Shown here piece after piece: positions 8,251-18,601 of a stretch of 64,000 bases of DNA. Position 1 is the first letter of the stretch; every line of letters starts with the position of its first letter. A model generated the notes under the pieces. It searched no databases, was not told the DNA's origin, and saw only the letters and a list, made by a program, of their open reading frames with translations. The stretch spans positions 124,001 to 188,000 of the forward strand of contig AP024879.1 of assembly GCA_024346935.1 (NCBI GenBank), in the 5' to 3' direction. Made by a program: the position numbers and the translations under genes. This stretch comes from Vibrio inusitatus (GTDB lineage: Bacteria > Pseudomonadota > Gammaproteobacteria > Enterobacterales > Vibrionaceae).

Positions 8251-10740
8251 CTAAGCCACTTTGGTGATCTTGACTGGACACTTCTTATAGTCAGTCTGTT
8301 TAGACAATGGATCCGTTGCATCCAAAATCAGCTTATTGATCAGAATTCGAGCATCAAAAAATGGTACGAAAACTAAGCCTTTTGGTGGGCGGTTACGACC
8401 ACGAGTCTCAACACGAACACGAATCTCGCCACGCTTATTGGATACCAATACCTCATCACCTCGACGTAGACCTCTCTGTTTAGCATCTGCGGGATGGATA
8501 TAACAGACAGCATCAGGAACAGCCTTGTAAAGCTCTGGTACACGACGAGTCATAGTACCTGTGTGCCAATGTTCTAGAACACGACCGGTACATAGCCACA
8601 TGTCGAACTCTGCATCTGGCACTTCAGGTGGAGCCTCGTATGGCGCTGAGATAATCCACGCTTTACCATCGGGCTTACCGTAGAAGTCCCAGTCTGAGCC
8701 TTTCTTAGCGTATGGGTCTGAGCCTTCTTTAAAGCGCCAAAGTGTTTCTTTGCCATCAACGACAGGCCAACGTAAGCCTCGCACTTGGTGGTAAACGTCG
8801 TATGGTGCTAAATCGTGCCCATGACCACGTCCAAAGGTTGCGTATTCTTCGAATAGACCTTTTTGGACATAGAAGCCTTGCGCTTTAGCGTCATCATTTA
8901 ACTCTTGTGCTTCAGATAGCGGGTACTTATCGATATGACCGTTTTTAAATAGCATGTCGTACATGGTCTTACCGCGATATTCAGGTGCTTTAGCCAATAA
9001 GTCTTCTGGCCAAACCTCTTCCATCTTAAAGCGTTTAGAGAATTCCATCAGCTGCCATAAGTCAGACTTCGCTTCACCAACGGTTTCAACCTGTTGGTAC
9101 CATGCCTGAGTACGGCGCTCTGCGTTACCGTAAGCACCTTCTTTCTCAATCCACATTGCAGTTGGAAGTATAAGGTCAGCGGCTTGAGCTGTTGCTGTTG
9201 GGTAAGGGTCTGAACACACGATGAAGTTTTCAGGGTTGCGATAACCAGGAAGACGCTCAGTGTTGATGTTTGGACCTGCTTGAAGATTGTTGTTACACAT
9301 CACCCAATAAGCGTTCAATTTACCATCATGAAGCATACGGTCTTGTAGAACCGCGTGATAGCCAGGCTTCGGTGGAATAGTACCTTCAGGTAGCTTCCAG
9401 ATATCTTCGGCTATTGCACGGTGTTTAGGGTTTGCAACTACCATGTCTGCTGGCAGACGGTGTGCGAACGTACCTACTTCACGAGCAGTACCACATGCTG
9501 ACGGCTGACCTGTTAGCGAGAATGGAGAGTTACCTGGAGTCGAAATTTTACCTGTTAACAAGTGAATGTTATAAATCAGGTTGTTCATCCATACACCACG
9601 AGTGTGTTGGTTAACACCCATAGTCCAAAGAGACATGACCTTGGTGTTTGGATCGGCGTATTGCTCTGCCAATTGAACAAGATGTTCTTCAGAGACACCA
9701 GAGATTTCGCTTGCTTTTGCTACCGTGTATGGTGCAACAGATTTAGCATACTCGTCAAAGTTGATGCCTGTCATCTTGCCTGAATTTGGATTCTCAGCGG
9801 CTAGCTGCAATGGGTCATCGTCGCGCAAACCATAACCGATATCCGTATCTGCTTGTTTAAAGTGAGTGTGTTTGTTAACAAAGTCTTGGTTTACTTTGTT
9901 GTTCTGAATGATGTAGTTTGCGATGAAGTTCGCAATCGCAAGGTCAGACTGAGGGTGGAAAATGTAGCCGTAGTCTGCCAGTTCAAAAGAACGGTGATAA
10001 TAGGTCGACAGAACATTCACTTTTACGTGAGGGTGGCTTAAACGGCGATCCGCAATACGAGTCCATAGAACCGGGTGCATCTCGGCCATATTTGAACCCC
10101 AAAGAACAAACGCATCCGCATTTTCAAAGTCGTCGTAACATCCCATTGGCTCATCGATACCAAAGGCACGCATAAAGCCTACTACCGCAGATGCCATACA
10201 GTGGCGTGCGTTAGGGTCGATGTTGTTTGAACGGAAGCCTGCTTTCATCATTTTTGAGGCAGCATAACCTTCCATAACGGTCCATTGACCCGAACCAAAC
10301 ATACCAACGCTAGTCGGACCGCTTTTCTTCAGTGCTTCTTTCCATTTGTCTGCCATGGTATCCATAGCAACGTCCCAAGAAACAGGAGTAAATTCACCGT
10401 TTTTATCGTACTTGCCGTCAGTCATTCGTAGTAGAGGCTGAGTCAAACGATCTTGGCCATACATAATCTTAGATAGGAAGTAACCCTTGATGCAGTTTAA
10501 GCCTTTGTTTACCGGAGCCTCAGGGTCACCCTGAGTTGCAACAACCTTACCGTTTTGAGTCCCGACTAATACTGAACAGCCAGTACCACAAAAACGGCAG
10601 GGTGCTTTATCCCATTTAATTTTGGTTTGGTCTGAGCTTGCGATGAGATTGGTCGCAGAAGCGGGAAGTGAAATTCCGGCTACCGCTGCCGCTGATGCAG
10701 CAGCGTTTGCTTTCACAAACTCGCGTCGTGTCATTTTCAT
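8251..10740 (-). CDS. napA: NapA, catalytic subunit of periplasmic nitrate reductase
   Basis: An 829-residue molybdopterin oxidoreductase that reduces nitrate to nitrite in the periplasm. The N-terminus has a twin-arginine signal (TRREFVK), so it is exported folded. A 4Fe-4S site follows (CRFCGTGC...CIKG, about residues 48-86), and the RHCMASAV stretch carries the Cys that binds molybdenum in NapA. Length and motifs are full and intact. Its ATG overlaps the napD stop by four bases (ATGA), indicating translational coupling. Confidence 0.97.
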   Translation of the reverse strand: MKMTRREFVKANAAASAAAVAGISLPASATNLIASSDQTKIKWDKAPCRFCGTGCSVLVGTQNGKVVATQGDPEAPVNKGLNCIKGYFLSKIMYGQDRLTQPLLRMTDGKYDKNGEFTPVSWDVAMDTMADKWKEALKKSGPTSVGMFGSGQWTVMEGYAASKMMKAGFRSNNIDPNARHCMASAVVGFMRAFGIDEPMGCYDDFENADAFVLWGSNMAEMHPVLWTRIADRRLSHPHVKVNVLSTYYHRSFELADYGYIFHPQSDLAIANFIANYIIQNNKVNQDFVNKHTHFKQADTDIGYGLRDDDPLQLAAENPNSGKMTGINFDEYAKSVAPYTVAKASEISGVSEEHLVQLAEQYADPNTKVMSLWTMGVNQHTRGVWMNNLIYNIHLLTGKISTPGNSPFSLTGQPSACGTAREVGTFAHRLPADMVVANPKHRAIAEDIWKLPEGTIPPKPGYHAVLQDRMLHDGKLNAYWVMCNNNLQAGPNINTERLPGYRNPENFIVCSDPYPTATAQAADLILPTAMWIEKEGAYGNAERRTQAWYQQVETVGEAKSDLWQLMEFSKRFKMEEVWPEDLLAKAPEYRGKTMYDMLFKNGHIDKYPLSEAQELNDDAKAQGFYVQKGLFEEYATFGRGHGHDLAPYDVYHQVRGLRWPVVDGKETLWRFKEGSDPYAKKGSDWDFYGKPDGKAWIISAPYEAPPEVPDAEFDMWLCTGRVLEHWHTGTMTRRVPELYKAVPDAVCYIHPADAKQRGLRRGDEVLVSNKRGEIRVRVETRGRNRPPKGLVFVPFFDARILINKLILDATDPLSKQTDYKKCPVKITKVA

Positions 10741-11066
10741 AGTGTGTCCTCTTGCGGGGTCGGTGTACCGATGCTGGCATCGGTAGTAGCCGTTGCATGT
10801 ATGTCGGTGTCAAGGGTGTCAATATCGGTTTCGATTTGGTGATAAACCAAAGCCGTACTAATTACTTCTGGTAGATCGTTTATTTCATCGATAGTTGTGG
10901 TGATGTAACCTTCGTTTTCTGTTTCCATTACCACCACAAATTTGCCTGAATCTTCGGCAAAAATTTCAGTGGCGGAAAAGCTATCCACCTTACTTCGAAC
11001 TGTCTCCATTGCTTCAGGAGCACAGTAAACGATAAAACTTGAGATATGAACTTCACTGGCTGGCAT
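10737..11066 (-). CDS. napD: NapD, chaperone for NapA
   Basis: A cytoplasmic chaperone that binds the NapA twin-arginine signal and aids cofactor loading. The 109-residue chain starts [18 protein letters not shown] and has the alternating strand/helix pattern of NapD. It is about 20 residues longer than E. coli NapD because of a Thr/Asp-rich C-terminal tail (from about residue 88). It overlaps napF by 14 bases and napA by 4, so it sits tightly inside the operon. Confidence 0.9.
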   Translation of the reverse strand: MPASEVHISSFIVYCAPEAMETVRSKVDSFSATEIFAEDSGKFVVVMETENEGYITTTIDEINDLPEVISTALVYHQIETDIDTLDTDIHATATTDASIGTPTPQEDTL

Positions 11067-11571
11067 TGCTATCCTCGTTGCAGTCAGTCATTGATATAGC
11101 TGACACGGGACAAGCGCTAATACAGGCTCCACATCCAGTGCACAACTGAGAGTCTAGTTTAGGTTGGGGTACATGCCCAACGCCAAAAGAAAATTGTATT
11201 GCTGTTGGTTCGCATTCGTCGCTACAGGTACGACATTCGACATTCTTGTAAGCGAGGCACGTGCTATTAATTTTAGCCGCTATTTTCCATGCTGTTTCTT
11301 TTGTTGGTCTAAATATCGGTTCGGGACACGCATTCACGCAGCTTTCACAGAAGGTGCATTCACCTTTTTCAAAATCAACAGTAGGAAATCCACCACTGCC
11401 TTTGATTATAATTTTTGTTTCACACGCATCGATGCACTTGCCACATTGGGTGCAACCATCGATAAATATAGAGTCAGCTTGGGCCCAAGGAAGACGTTGA
11501 CCTGCGTCGTAAACCAATTGGGTTTTCGACGCTCGTCGAGTGAATAATTTTCGTTTTGATAAATCGACCAA
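11053..11571 (-). CDS. napF: NapF, 4Fe-4S protein of nitrate reductase maturation
   Basis: A 172-residue ferredoxin-like protein, first gene of the nap operon. It has three Cys clusters of 4Fe-4S type: CTQCGKCIDACE, CTFCESCVNACPEP and CTGCGACISACP. NapF acts in the cytoplasm, probably in iron-sulphur assembly of NapA. Upstream, facing narQ, lie an FNR-like site (11690-11703) and an imperfect dyad TACCTA...TAGGTG (11623-11641) that may be a NarP target. Confidence 0.93.
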   Translation of the reverse strand: MVDLSKRKLFTRRASKTQLVYDAGQRLPWAQADSIFIDGCTQCGKCIDACETKIIIKGSGGFPTVDFEKGECTFCESCVNACPEPIFRPTKETAWKIAAKINSTCLAYKNVECRTCSDECEPTAIQFSFGVGHVPQPKLDSQLCTGCGACISACPVSAISMTDCNEDSNASQ

Positions 11572-11689
11572 TTTCGTCCCTGAGCAATTGAGCTTAAACT
11601 ATGAAAAATGCGCTATTGTAAATACCTACTAATTTTAGGTGAATAAAATGTATTCGATATACCTCAAAAGGGTTAAACTTATGCTTAAA

Positions 11690-11703
11690 TTGTTTTAGAT
11701 CAA
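11690..11703. promoter_or_regulatory. FNR-like site between napF and narQ
   Basis: TTGTTTTAGATCAA matches the FNR consensus TTGAT-N4-ATCAA with one mismatch. It is 119 bases upstream of napF and 46 bases upstream of narQ, so oxygen control of either promoter is plausible. Confidence 0.5.
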
Positions 11704-11748
11704 TTAGTTAATACGGCAAAGATCACGAATCTACGGATGGGGTTTTGA

Positions 11749-13467
11749 GTGAAAAAACGAACTACACAATCAGTAGCTTTTACCATTGGTGGCGCAGTGT
11801 CTTTGATGGTAATTCTGTCTGCGTTGACTATCATCGTTGCAGTCGCAACGGTCTACTCAAGCTTTGATGATGCGGAGGCGGTAAATGTCTCTGGTTCTAT
11901 GAGGATGCAAAGCTATAGGCTCGCTCACGATATCGAAACGGATTCTCCGGAAACAGCCGAACATATTGAGCAATTTGAGGCATCCTTATTTTCTCCTTCT
12001 ATGCAAAACCTTATTCGCTGGAATGTACCGTCTGATATTCAAGAAAACTATCAGTCCATTGTCGATCGCTGGCATGTCATGAAAGAGCTTTTGCTTTCTA
12101 AAAAACACACTGAATATCAGCAACATGTACCAGTGTTTGTATCTCGAATAGATAAGTTTGTATTTAAGTTGCAGCTAAATACTGAGCAGAAACTTCTCAA
12201 TATGGTGGTGTTTAGTGGGTTTGGTTTAACCTGCATTATCCTGATCTCGTTGGTGATAATGCGTTTTGTCCGGCTCAAAGTTCTCCAACCACTGCAGTCT
12301 TTGGTCAATGCAAGTCGAGAGGTTGAGTCGCAAAACTTCAATGTTGTGTTGAATGAATCGGTGAACAATGAGTTGGGAGCGGTGGCTTCGACGTTTAATG
12401 GTATGACCCAAAATCTTAAAAATCATTATCAAAGGTTGGAAGCGACCGTTGAGAATCAAACAGAGGAACTGCGTCACGCTAACCGCTCGCTGAAGGTGCT
12501 GTATAAAAGTACACAACAACTGTCTGCATCACGGCTAGCTCCTGCGCATTTTCAACAGATTATTAGTAATATGTCGACGGTCGAAAATGTTCATGCCGTT
12601 AGATTGATTATCGATGATAGTGCAGGTCAGCCTACCGAGTTGATTGCCGGTGATGTTTGTGGTGATACATGGCAAGAGACTCCTTTAATTCTTGATGAAG
12701 TGAGGCTAGGGTGTTTATGTTTACAAACGACACTGCAGTTTTCCGAGCAAGAACTCATCGATAATATGTCTTATATCTTGGCTAGGGGTATCTATTACAA
12801 TCAGGCTCAAAAGAAGTTTGAGCAGCTTTTAATTTATGCTGAGCGAAGTGCTATTGCCCGTGAGTTGCATGACTCTTTGGCGCAATCCCTGTCATTTTTG
12901 AAGATTCAAATGAGTTTGTTAAAGCGTTCAATGAAAAAAGAGGGCTCAATTGCCGATATGCCCAAGTCTTCAGCCATCGTTCAAGAAATCGATGATGGTC
13001 TGCGGGAGGCATACACTCAATTGAGAGAGTTGTTGAGTACCTTTAGATTTAGCATTGATGAAGCGAATTTTGGTGATGCCCTTAATGTGTTGATTGATAA
13101 GCTTCAGACAACCACAGCGGCAGAGATTCATGTAGACAATAATCTCTCTTCCATGCAGCTTCAGGCTTCTCAGCAAGTTCATTTGCTACAGATTATTCGT
13201 GAAGCAACAAACAATGCGATTAAGCACGCCGAAGCGAGCTTATTGCATGTGCAATGTACACAAGAAGAAGACCAAATTACTGTCGCTATCATAGATAACG
13301 GACAAGGATTTGACACTGAGATAGAGAAAGCAGACCATTACGGTCTATCTATTCTCAATGAGCGAAGCCAGTACCTTAATGGCAAGCTAACCATCACCAG
13401 TGAGCCCAATGTTGGGAGCACAGTACAAATAACCTTTACCTGTAAGGATGAATCTGACAGTGAGTAA
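11749..13467 (+). CDS. narQ: NarQ/NarX-type nitrate/nitrite sensor kinase
   Basis: A 572-residue membrane histidine kinase. After the first membrane helix it has the nitrate-binding P-box (GSMRMQSYRLA, about residues 49-59). A second helix (about 153-173), a HAMP linker, a HisKA_3 dimerisation region with His374 in RELHDSLAQ and a C-terminal ATPase domain (GQGFD) follow. It starts at GTG with GGATGGGG about 8 bases upstream. It is divergent from napF and overlaps narP, giving a nitrate-sensing pair beside the genes it probably controls. Confidence 0.92.
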   Translation: MKKRTTQSVAFTIGGAVSLMVILSALTIIVAVATVYSSFDDAEAVNVSGSMRMQSYRLAHDIETDSPETAEHIEQFEASLFSPSMQNLIRWNVPSDIQENYQSIVDRWHVMKELLLSKKHTEYQQHVPVFVSRIDKFVFKLQLNTEQKLLNMVVFSGFGLTCIILISLVIMRFVRLKVLQPLQSLVNASREVESQNFNVVLNESVNNELGAVASTFNGMTQNLKNHYQRLEATVENQTEELRHANRSLKVLYKSTQQLSASRLAPAHFQQIISNMSTVENVHAVRLIIDDSAGQPTELIAGDVCGDTWQETPLILDEVRLGCLCLQTTLQFSEQELIDNMSYILARGIYYNQAQKKFEQLLIYAERSAIARELHDSLAQSLSFLKIQMSLLKRSMKKEGSIADMPKSSAIVQEIDDGLREAYTQLRELLSTFRFSIDEANFGDALNVLIDKLQTTTAAEIHVDNNLSSMQLQASQQVHLLQIIREATNNAIKHAEASLLHVQCTQEEDQITVAIIDNGQGFDTEIEKADHYGLSILNERSQYLNGKLTITSEPNVGSTVQITFTCKDESDSE

Positions 13468-14086
13468 TATCTACCGCATTATGATTGTGGATGACCATCC
13501 ATTGATTCGTCGTGGCATCAAGCAATTGCTGTCGTTTGAAGATGATTTCGATATTGTGTGCGAGGCAACTAACGGAACAGAAGCGTTGGCACTGGCTCAT
13601 CAACATGAACTCGATCTTATCCTGTTGGATTTGAATATGAAGGGACTGTCAGGCCTAAATACCCTACAAGCACTGCGATCAGAAGGCATTACGGCGAAGG
13701 TTGTGATCCTGACGGTTTCGGATTCACCTGCGGATATGGATGCCATTGTCAAAGCGGGCGCAGATGGCTACCTATTGAAAGACAGTGAGCCCGATGAGTT
13801 GATCGAACATCTCCATTCAGCATTAGATGGTGACAAGGTGTATAGCGATATTGTGGCTCAGCATATTCGAGACCGCGCCGAAAATCCAAGCTTGTTAGAT
13901 AGCCTCACTGAACGTGAATTAGAGATCCTATCGAAGGTAGCTCTGGGCCATCGCAACAAGCAGATAGCAGACGTCTTATTCATCTCTGAGTCAACGGTGA
14001 AGGTTCACATGAAGAGCTTGCTGAAAAAGCTACAAGTGAAATCACGTACCGCCGCTACGATTTTGTATCTAGAGCACTACGGTTAA
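13460..14086 (+). CDS. narP: NarP response regulator
   Basis: A receiver plus LuxR-type helix-turn-helix protein, very close to E. coli NarP over the whole chain (MIVDDHPLIRRG, LLDLNMKGLSG, ILTVSD, GYLLKD, LTERELEIL). The phosphorylated Asp is in ILLDLNMKG. I take the GTG at 13460, overlapping narQ by 8 bases and placed 9-11 bases after AAGGATG. The in-frame ATG at 13448 would have its ribosome site directly against the start codon. Expected targets are nap and possibly nrf. Confidence 0.92.
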   Translation: MSNIYRIMIVDDHPLIRRGIKQLLSFEDDFDIVCEATNGTEALALAHQHELDLILLDLNMKGLSGLNTLQALRSEGITAKVVILTVSDSPADMDAIVKAGADGYLLKDSEPDELIEHLHSALDGDKVYSDIVAQHIRDRAENPSLLDSLTERELEILSKVALGHRNKQIADVLFISESTVKVHMKSLLKKLQVKSRTAATILYLEHYG

Positions 14087-14102
14087 TCCGGTTAGGCGTA
14101 TT

Positions 14103-14128
14103 AAAAAAGAGGCCGAAACCTCTTTTTT
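14103..14128. terminator. Bidirectional terminator between narP and dodecin
   Basis: AAAAAAGAGG, loop CCGAAA, CCTCTTTTTT: a symmetric hairpin with T runs on both strands between convergent genes. Confidence 0.85.
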
Positions 14129-14133
14129 AATAC

Positions 14134-14340
14134 CTAATCCAATGTAAATCCAATCTTCACAGTCACCTGCCAATGGGCGACTTTTCCTTCTTCGATATGA
14201 CCACGAACTTCCTGCATCTCGAACCAGCGCATGTTGTGCACACTTTGACTGGCTTTTTCTACGGCATGATTAATAGCGTCTTCGATACCAACGCTTGATG
14301 ATCCAACAATTTCCATTTTCTTGTAGGTATGATGTGGCAT
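14134..14340 (-). CDS. Dodecin, flavin-storage protein
   Basis: A 68-residue protein with the dodecin pattern: an N-terminal MPHHTYKKMEIVGSS strand, a helix with DAINHAVEKAS, the flavin-stacking Trp in MRWFEM, and a closing QVTVKIGF strand. Dodecins form hollow 12-mers that bind flavins in the cytoplasm. The ATG is preceded by AAGGAGAG. It is a single-gene unit, convergent with narP. Confidence 0.9.
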   Translation of the reverse strand: MPHHTYKKMEIVGSSSVGIEDAINHAVEKASQSVHNMRWFEMQEVRGHIEEGKVAHWQVTVKIGFTLD

Positions 14341-14517
14341 TTAGGCTCTCCTTGAAATAATAATTGGAACTTAGTAAACCTAGTTGTGGAGTGGAATTGT
14401 GGCAAGATCTGGTATCCGAAAGTTCTTTGGCAATTCCCCTGCTTGGTCAGTGCTAAGATCTCTGATAGGAGCGCTCGGAGGTGAAAGAATTGGTGATTGT
14501 CATTATGGCCTCCCCTT

Positions 14518-14547
14518 GTCATGCCCGAAGTGTTTTATCGGGCATCT
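14518..14547. repeat. Single REP-like palindrome
   Basis: GTCATGCCCGA...TCGGGCATCT has the same head/tail layout (GTCAT..., ...ATCT) as the palindromes of the two 116-bp arrays, here as a solitary copy between dodecin and talB. Confidence 0.65.
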
Positions 14548-14612
14548 AGTCATGCAAAAGTTGGCTCTAACTCTAATCTTATAGCTGAAAGCATTTAGTT
14601 TTAAGCTGAACA

Positions 14613-14643
14613 TAAAAAAGGCCCCTGCATTGCAGGAGCCTAG
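14613..14643 (-). terminator. Intrinsic terminator of talB
   Basis: On the minus strand GGCTCCTGCA and TGCAGGGGCC pair and are followed by six T, 27 bases after the talB stop. Confidence 0.85.
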
Positions 14644-14669
14644 TCATAGCAAATGAAGCGTCAGAGCTA

Positions 14670-15626
14670 TTAAGCTGTCAGTTTCGCGGTAAGCATTTCT
14701 TCTAGCTTAACCTGATCCACTGCGAACAAACGGATGCCTTCTGCCAGTTTTTCTACTGCCATTGGGTCTTGGTTGTGGCCCCAGAAGAACTCAGCTTCTG
14801 TTAGAGGAGTAGGGCGCTCTTTAGTTGCACCGTTATCAACAAGCTTCTCTTCAACAACACCTTCCGCGTTCTCTAGATCTTCAAGAAGAGCAGGGCTAAT
14901 GGTTAGACGATCACAGCCTGCTAGTTCAAGGATTTCACCTGTATTACGGAAGCTTGCCCCCATCACTACAGTGTTGTAACCATGGTCTTTGAAGTAGTCG
15001 TAGATTGCGGTTACGGATTGAACACCAGGGTCTTCGCTAGCAGCAAAGTCACGGCCTTCTTTCGCTTTGTGCCAATCCATGATGCGACCAACAAATGGAG
15101 AGATCAGGAATACGCCTGCTTCAGCACAAGCTTGTGCCTGAGCAAATGAGAACAATAGAGTAAGGTTACAGTTGATGCCTTCCTTCTCAAGTTGCTCTGC
15201 AGCGCGGATACCTTGCCATGTAGACGCTAATTTAATCAGAACGCGGTCTTTTGAAATACCCGCTTCTTCATACATCTTGATTAAGCCACGAGCGCGGGCG
15301 ATGCTACCTTCCGTATCGTAAGATAGGCGAGCATCAACTTCAGTTGAGATGCGACCCGGAATAATACCTAGGATTTCTTTACCAATGTTTACTGCAAGCA
15401 AGTCACCGGCATAATTTAGCTGTTGGTCTAAGTCATCAAACTTTTGCTTGGTTTGCGCAATGACGCTATCGATTAGCGTAGCGTAGTGCTCAAGTTGAGA
15501 GGCTTTCAGAATTAGAGAAGGGTTCGTTGTAGCGTCTTGAGGTTTATATTTAGCAATTGCTTCAATATCACCAGTGTCAGCGACCACTACAGTCATAGAG
15601 CGAAGTTGTTCTAGTTTATTGCTCAT
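14670..15626 (-). CDS. talB: Transaldolase
   Basis: A 318-residue cytosolic enzyme of the non-oxidative pentose phosphate pathway. It moves a dihydroxyacetone unit from sedoheptulose 7-phosphate to glyceraldehyde 3-phosphate. Signatures include DATTNPSLI (about residues 28-36) and [12 protein letters not shown], which holds the Schiff-base Lys (about 132). Length matches the TalB class. It is a single-gene unit with its own terminator. Confidence 0.97.
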   Translation of the reverse strand: MSNKLEQLRSMTVVVADTGDIEAIAKYKPQDATTNPSLILKASQLEHYATLIDSVIAQTKQKFDDLDQQLNYAGDLLAVNIGKEILGIIPGRISTEVDARLSYDTEGSIARARGLIKMYEEAGISKDRVLIKLASTWQGIRAAEQLEKEGINCNLTLLFSFAQAQACAEAGVFLISPFVGRIMDWHKAKEGRDFAASEDPGVQSVTAIYDYFKDHGYNTVVMGASFRNTGEILELAGCDRLTISPALLEDLENAEGVVEEKLVDNGATKERPTPLTEAEFFWGHNQDPMAVEKLAEGIRLFAVDQVKLEEMLTAKLTA

Positions 15627-15764
15627 GTCTTGTTCATCCTATACAAGAAAACAGGGTGGAGGGGAATGCCACCCTTAAAGAATAAGATTAATCTAAGGTA
15701 TTGAAGCGAGTTTGTGAATCATTTTCATTGGCAGATTGTGATAAAAATCTTACGCAAACGTTTA

Positions 15765-16514
15765 CTAGATATTACAAACAGAACATGACGGTTGTTTTGG
15801 CAGAGTAAATTCCTGCCATTTCATGCTTAGAGCATCAAACATCATTAATTTCCCAGGTTTGTGAGTACCTAGATTTGAGAGCAAACGGATAGCTTCCAAT
15901 GCTTGCATACTTCCGATAACACCAACAACCGGCGCTAAAATCCCAGCTTCAACACAACTCAATTCATTGGCACCAAAGAGTGTACTCAAGCACTCGTAAC
16001 AAGGTTCATCCTCTTTATAGGTAAAGCTGATCACTTGTCCTTCAAGTCGAATTGCGGCGCCAGAAACCAAAGGCGTTTTGTGTTTGTGACACAGTCGATT
16101 GAGCTGATTTCGAGTAGCGAGGTTATCACTCGCATCGATGACTATTGAATGATTAGCTATAGCTAAATCAAGCTCAATGTCATCTAAGCGGTGCCCTATA
16201 GCGGTGATTTCACAATATGAATTGAGCTGTGAAAGACTAGCTTTTGCAGATTCTACTTTCAGAGTGTTCACATCAGATTCAGCATGAAGAATCTGTCGCT
16301 GCAAATTAGAAAGTTCAACGACATCATCGTCGACAATAGTCAGCTTGCCAACACCACCAGAGACAAGGTAAGGCGTTGCCGCACAACCTAAGCCTCCAGC
16401 TCCAATGATCAGCACGGAAGCCTGTTTGAGGGCCTCTTGCCCCTCAAAATTAAAGGAGCGCAAGATGATCTGGCGATTGTAGCGAAGCATCTCTTTGTCG
16501 CTCAAGATTTCCAT
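15765..16514 (-). CDS. moeB: MoeB, molybdopterin-synthase adenylyltransferase
   Basis: A 249-residue E1-like enzyme that adenylates the C-terminus of MoaD in molybdenum-cofactor synthesis. It has an ATP-binding GAGGLGC loop, the SNLQRQ motif, and zinc-type Cys pairs (CYEC near 172; CSVC at the end). I start at MEILSDKEMLRY, matching E. coli MoeB, because AGAGG lies just upstream. A longer in-frame start at 16604 would run into moeA. It follows moeA by 7 bases, so the two are co-transcribed. NapA is an obvious user of the cofactor. Confidence 0.93.
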   Translation of the reverse strand: MEILSDKEMLRYNRQIILRSFNFEGQEALKQASVLIIGAGGLGCAATPYLVSGGVGKLTIVDDDVVELSNLQRQILHAESDVNTLKVESAKASLSQLNSYCEITAIGHRLDDIELDLAIANHSIVIDASDNLATRNQLNRLCHKHKTPLVSGAAIRLEGQVISFTYKEDEPCYECLSTLFGANELSCVEAGILAPVVGVIGSMQALEAIRLLSNLGTHKPGKLMMFDALSMKWQEFTLPKQPSCSVCNI

Positions 16515-16521
16515 ATAACCT

Positions 16522-17763
16522 CTAATATAGGGTGGAATTAAATAATTGGATTTGAACGGTCTCTCCTGCTTCCACTCGACCTCGTTCACGCTCAAGAATG
16601 ACAAAGCAATTCGCTAGGCTCATAGATCGGAAGGCGCCTGAACTCTGGTTTCCGGTGGTCTCTACTTCAAACTCTCCGTGTTCGTTTACAGCGTAAATAC
16701 CACGCTGGTAATCGGTGCGACCCGGATTCTTCTTGAATGACGATAATGTCTTTGCCGGTAATGTTGGTGCAGGCTTCCACTCACTTTCGCCTCCGAGTTT
16801 AGCCAGCAATGGCTGAACTAAAATGTAAGCCGTCATAAAGGCCGATACAGGGTTTCCGGGTAGACCACAAAATAGGGCGTCATCGAGTTTACCGAATGCA
16901 AAGGGTTTACCTGGCTTTATGGCGAGTTTCCAAAAACCAATTTCCCCTTTTTGTTCAAGGATATCTTTGGTGAAATCAGCTTCGCCGACACTCACACCAC
17001 CTGAAGTAACAACGACATCGGCCTCTGTCTTCGCTTTATCAAACGCTTGAGCTAGAAGTTCGACATCATCAGGGATAACACCTAGGTCGATTACATCACA
17101 ACCAAATTTTTCAAACAGAGGTATGGTTCCGTAACGGTTGCTGTCGTAGATCTCCCCTGCGCCAAGTGGTGTTCCTACAGGCTTTAATTCATCACCTGTG
17201 GAAAAAGTGGCTACGATCGGTTTGCGATACACTTCAATGTGCGCAATACCTAATGAGGCCAACATAGGTAGATCGCGAGCAGTAAGTCGCTTGCCTTTTC
17301 CTAGTACAAGTTGTCCTACTTGGATATCGTCACCGAGTGGGCGGATATTCTGATTGATTTTTACGTTCGAAGGATCAAACACAATACCTTCGTCAGTGAC
17401 AGTGACATTCTCTTGCATAATCACGGCATCGCACCCTTCAGGGATTTGTGCACCAGTCATAATCCGAATACACGTCGTCTTAGGCCATTCTCCTTGCAAA
17501 GGAGCACCAGCAAAAGATTGCCCTGCCAATGGAAGTGTTGATTTAGTATTTAGGTCTCCAATTCTTACTGCATATCCGTCCATCGCTGAGTTGTCGAAAG
17601 GAGGTACGTGAATAGGGGATAATATTTCACTAGAGAGAACTCGACCAATAGCCTTGTCGAGAGCCAATGATTCAGTCTCGTGGACGGTATGAGTGTTTTC
17701 GAGAATTTTGGCCATTGCCTCTTCAATCGGCATCAAGCCCGGAGCATCACAGCAACCCATCAT
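16522..17763 (-). CDS. moeA: MoeA, molybdopterin molybdenumtransferase
   Basis: A 413-residue cytosolic enzyme that inserts molybdate into adenylylated molybdopterin. Family motifs are visible: PPFDNSAMDGYA (about residues 54-65), MTGAQIPEGCDAV, VTSGGVSVG and FCGLPGNPVSAF. The AAGGAATT ribosome site precedes ATGATG. First gene of the moeA-moeB pair, divergent from folE. Confidence 0.96.
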   Translation of the reverse strand: MMGCCDAPGLMPIEEAMAKILENTHTVHETESLALDKAIGRVLSSEILSPIHVPPFDNSAMDGYAVRIGDLNTKSTLPLAGQSFAGAPLQGEWPKTTCIRIMTGAQIPEGCDAVIMQENVTVTDEGIVFDPSNVKINQNIRPLGDDIQVGQLVLGKGKRLTARDLPMLASLGIAHIEVYRKPIVATFSTGDELKPVGTPLGAGEIYDSNRYGTIPLFEKFGCDVIDLGVIPDDVELLAQAFDKAKTEADVVVTSGGVSVGEADFTKDILEQKGEIGFWKLAIKPGKPFAFGKLDDALFCGLPGNPVSAFMTAYILVQPLLAKLGGESEWKPAPTLPAKTLSSFKKNPGRTDYQRGIYAVNEHGEFEVETTGNQSSGAFRSMSLANCFVILERERGRVEAGETVQIQLFNSTLY

Positions 17764-17931
17764 AATTCCTTGTTTGTACAGCGATAAAAATCAAACTGTA
17801 ACACGATGCCAGAAGCGAGACACTTAAGTGATTAAATTAGATGATGTAATTTTGATGAAATCCAAGTATTCTCTTTCGCCATCGCGCAATTGTTGGTCGA
17901 GCGATGCAAAGATGTACAGATGGAGAGTTAA

Positions 17932-18585
17932 ATGTCAGGTTTAAGCGAATCAGCTCTGCTGGTAAAAGAAGCACTTGCTAATCGTGGTTTAGAAACCCCA
18001 ATGATAGACAGTGATCTTACTGCGGAAGATAAAAAGCAGCAGATCGAATATCACATGCGTGAGATCTTAGGCTTATTGCAACTGGATCTAACCGATGACT
18101 CTTTGCAAGACACCCCCAAACGTATCGCTAAGATGTATGTGGACGAGGTGTTTTCTGGTTTAGATTACGCACGTTTCCCTAAGATAACGGTTATCGAAAA
18201 CAAGATGAATGTGAGCGAAATGGTACGAGTGAAAGACATCACTCTAACCAGTACCTGTGAGCATCACTTAGTGACTATCGATGGTCGTGCAGCAGTGGCT
18301 TATATTCCTCGTACTAAGATCATTGGATTGTCGAAGATTAATCGTATTGTGCGCTTTTTTGCCCAGCGCCCTCAAGTGCAAGAGCGTATGACTCAGCAGA
18401 TCCTCGTTGCACTGCAAACCTTACTAGAGAGTGAAGACGTAGCCGTTACTATTGACGCGACCCACTACTGCGTTAAATCTCGCGGTGTAATGGATGCAAC
18501 CAGTGAAACTACAACCACTGCACTAGGTGGTATCTTCAAATCTAACGCAGCAACTCGTCACGAATTTCTTCACGGTCTACGTTAA
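17932..18585 (+). CDS. folE: GTP cyclohydrolase I
   Basis: A 217-residue enzyme that converts GTP to dihydroneopterin triphosphate, the first step of folate synthesis. The zinc site residues are present in TSTCEHH and HYCVKSRG, and the GLSKINRIV and [13 protein letters not shown] blocks are typical. Alignable with E. coli FolE over nearly its whole length. It is monocistronic and convergent with the TDT transporter. Confidence 0.97.
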   Translation: MSGLSESALLVKEALANRGLETPMIDSDLTAEDKKQQIEYHMREILGLLQLDLTDDSLQDTPKRIAKMYVDEVFSGLDYARFPKITVIENKMNVSEMVRVKDITLTSTCEHHLVTIDGRAAVAYIPRTKIIGLSKINRIVRFFAQRPQVQERMTQQILVALQTLLESEDVAVTIDATHYCVKSRGVMDATSETTTTALGGIFKSNAATRHEFLHGLR

Positions 18586-18601
18586 TCACCTAGTTTGCTA
18601 G

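Noticed and set aside
16515..16604. Longer N-terminus for MoeB
   Set aside because: It would overlap moeA, and E. coli MoeB begins at the position matching 16514, where a ribosome site is present.
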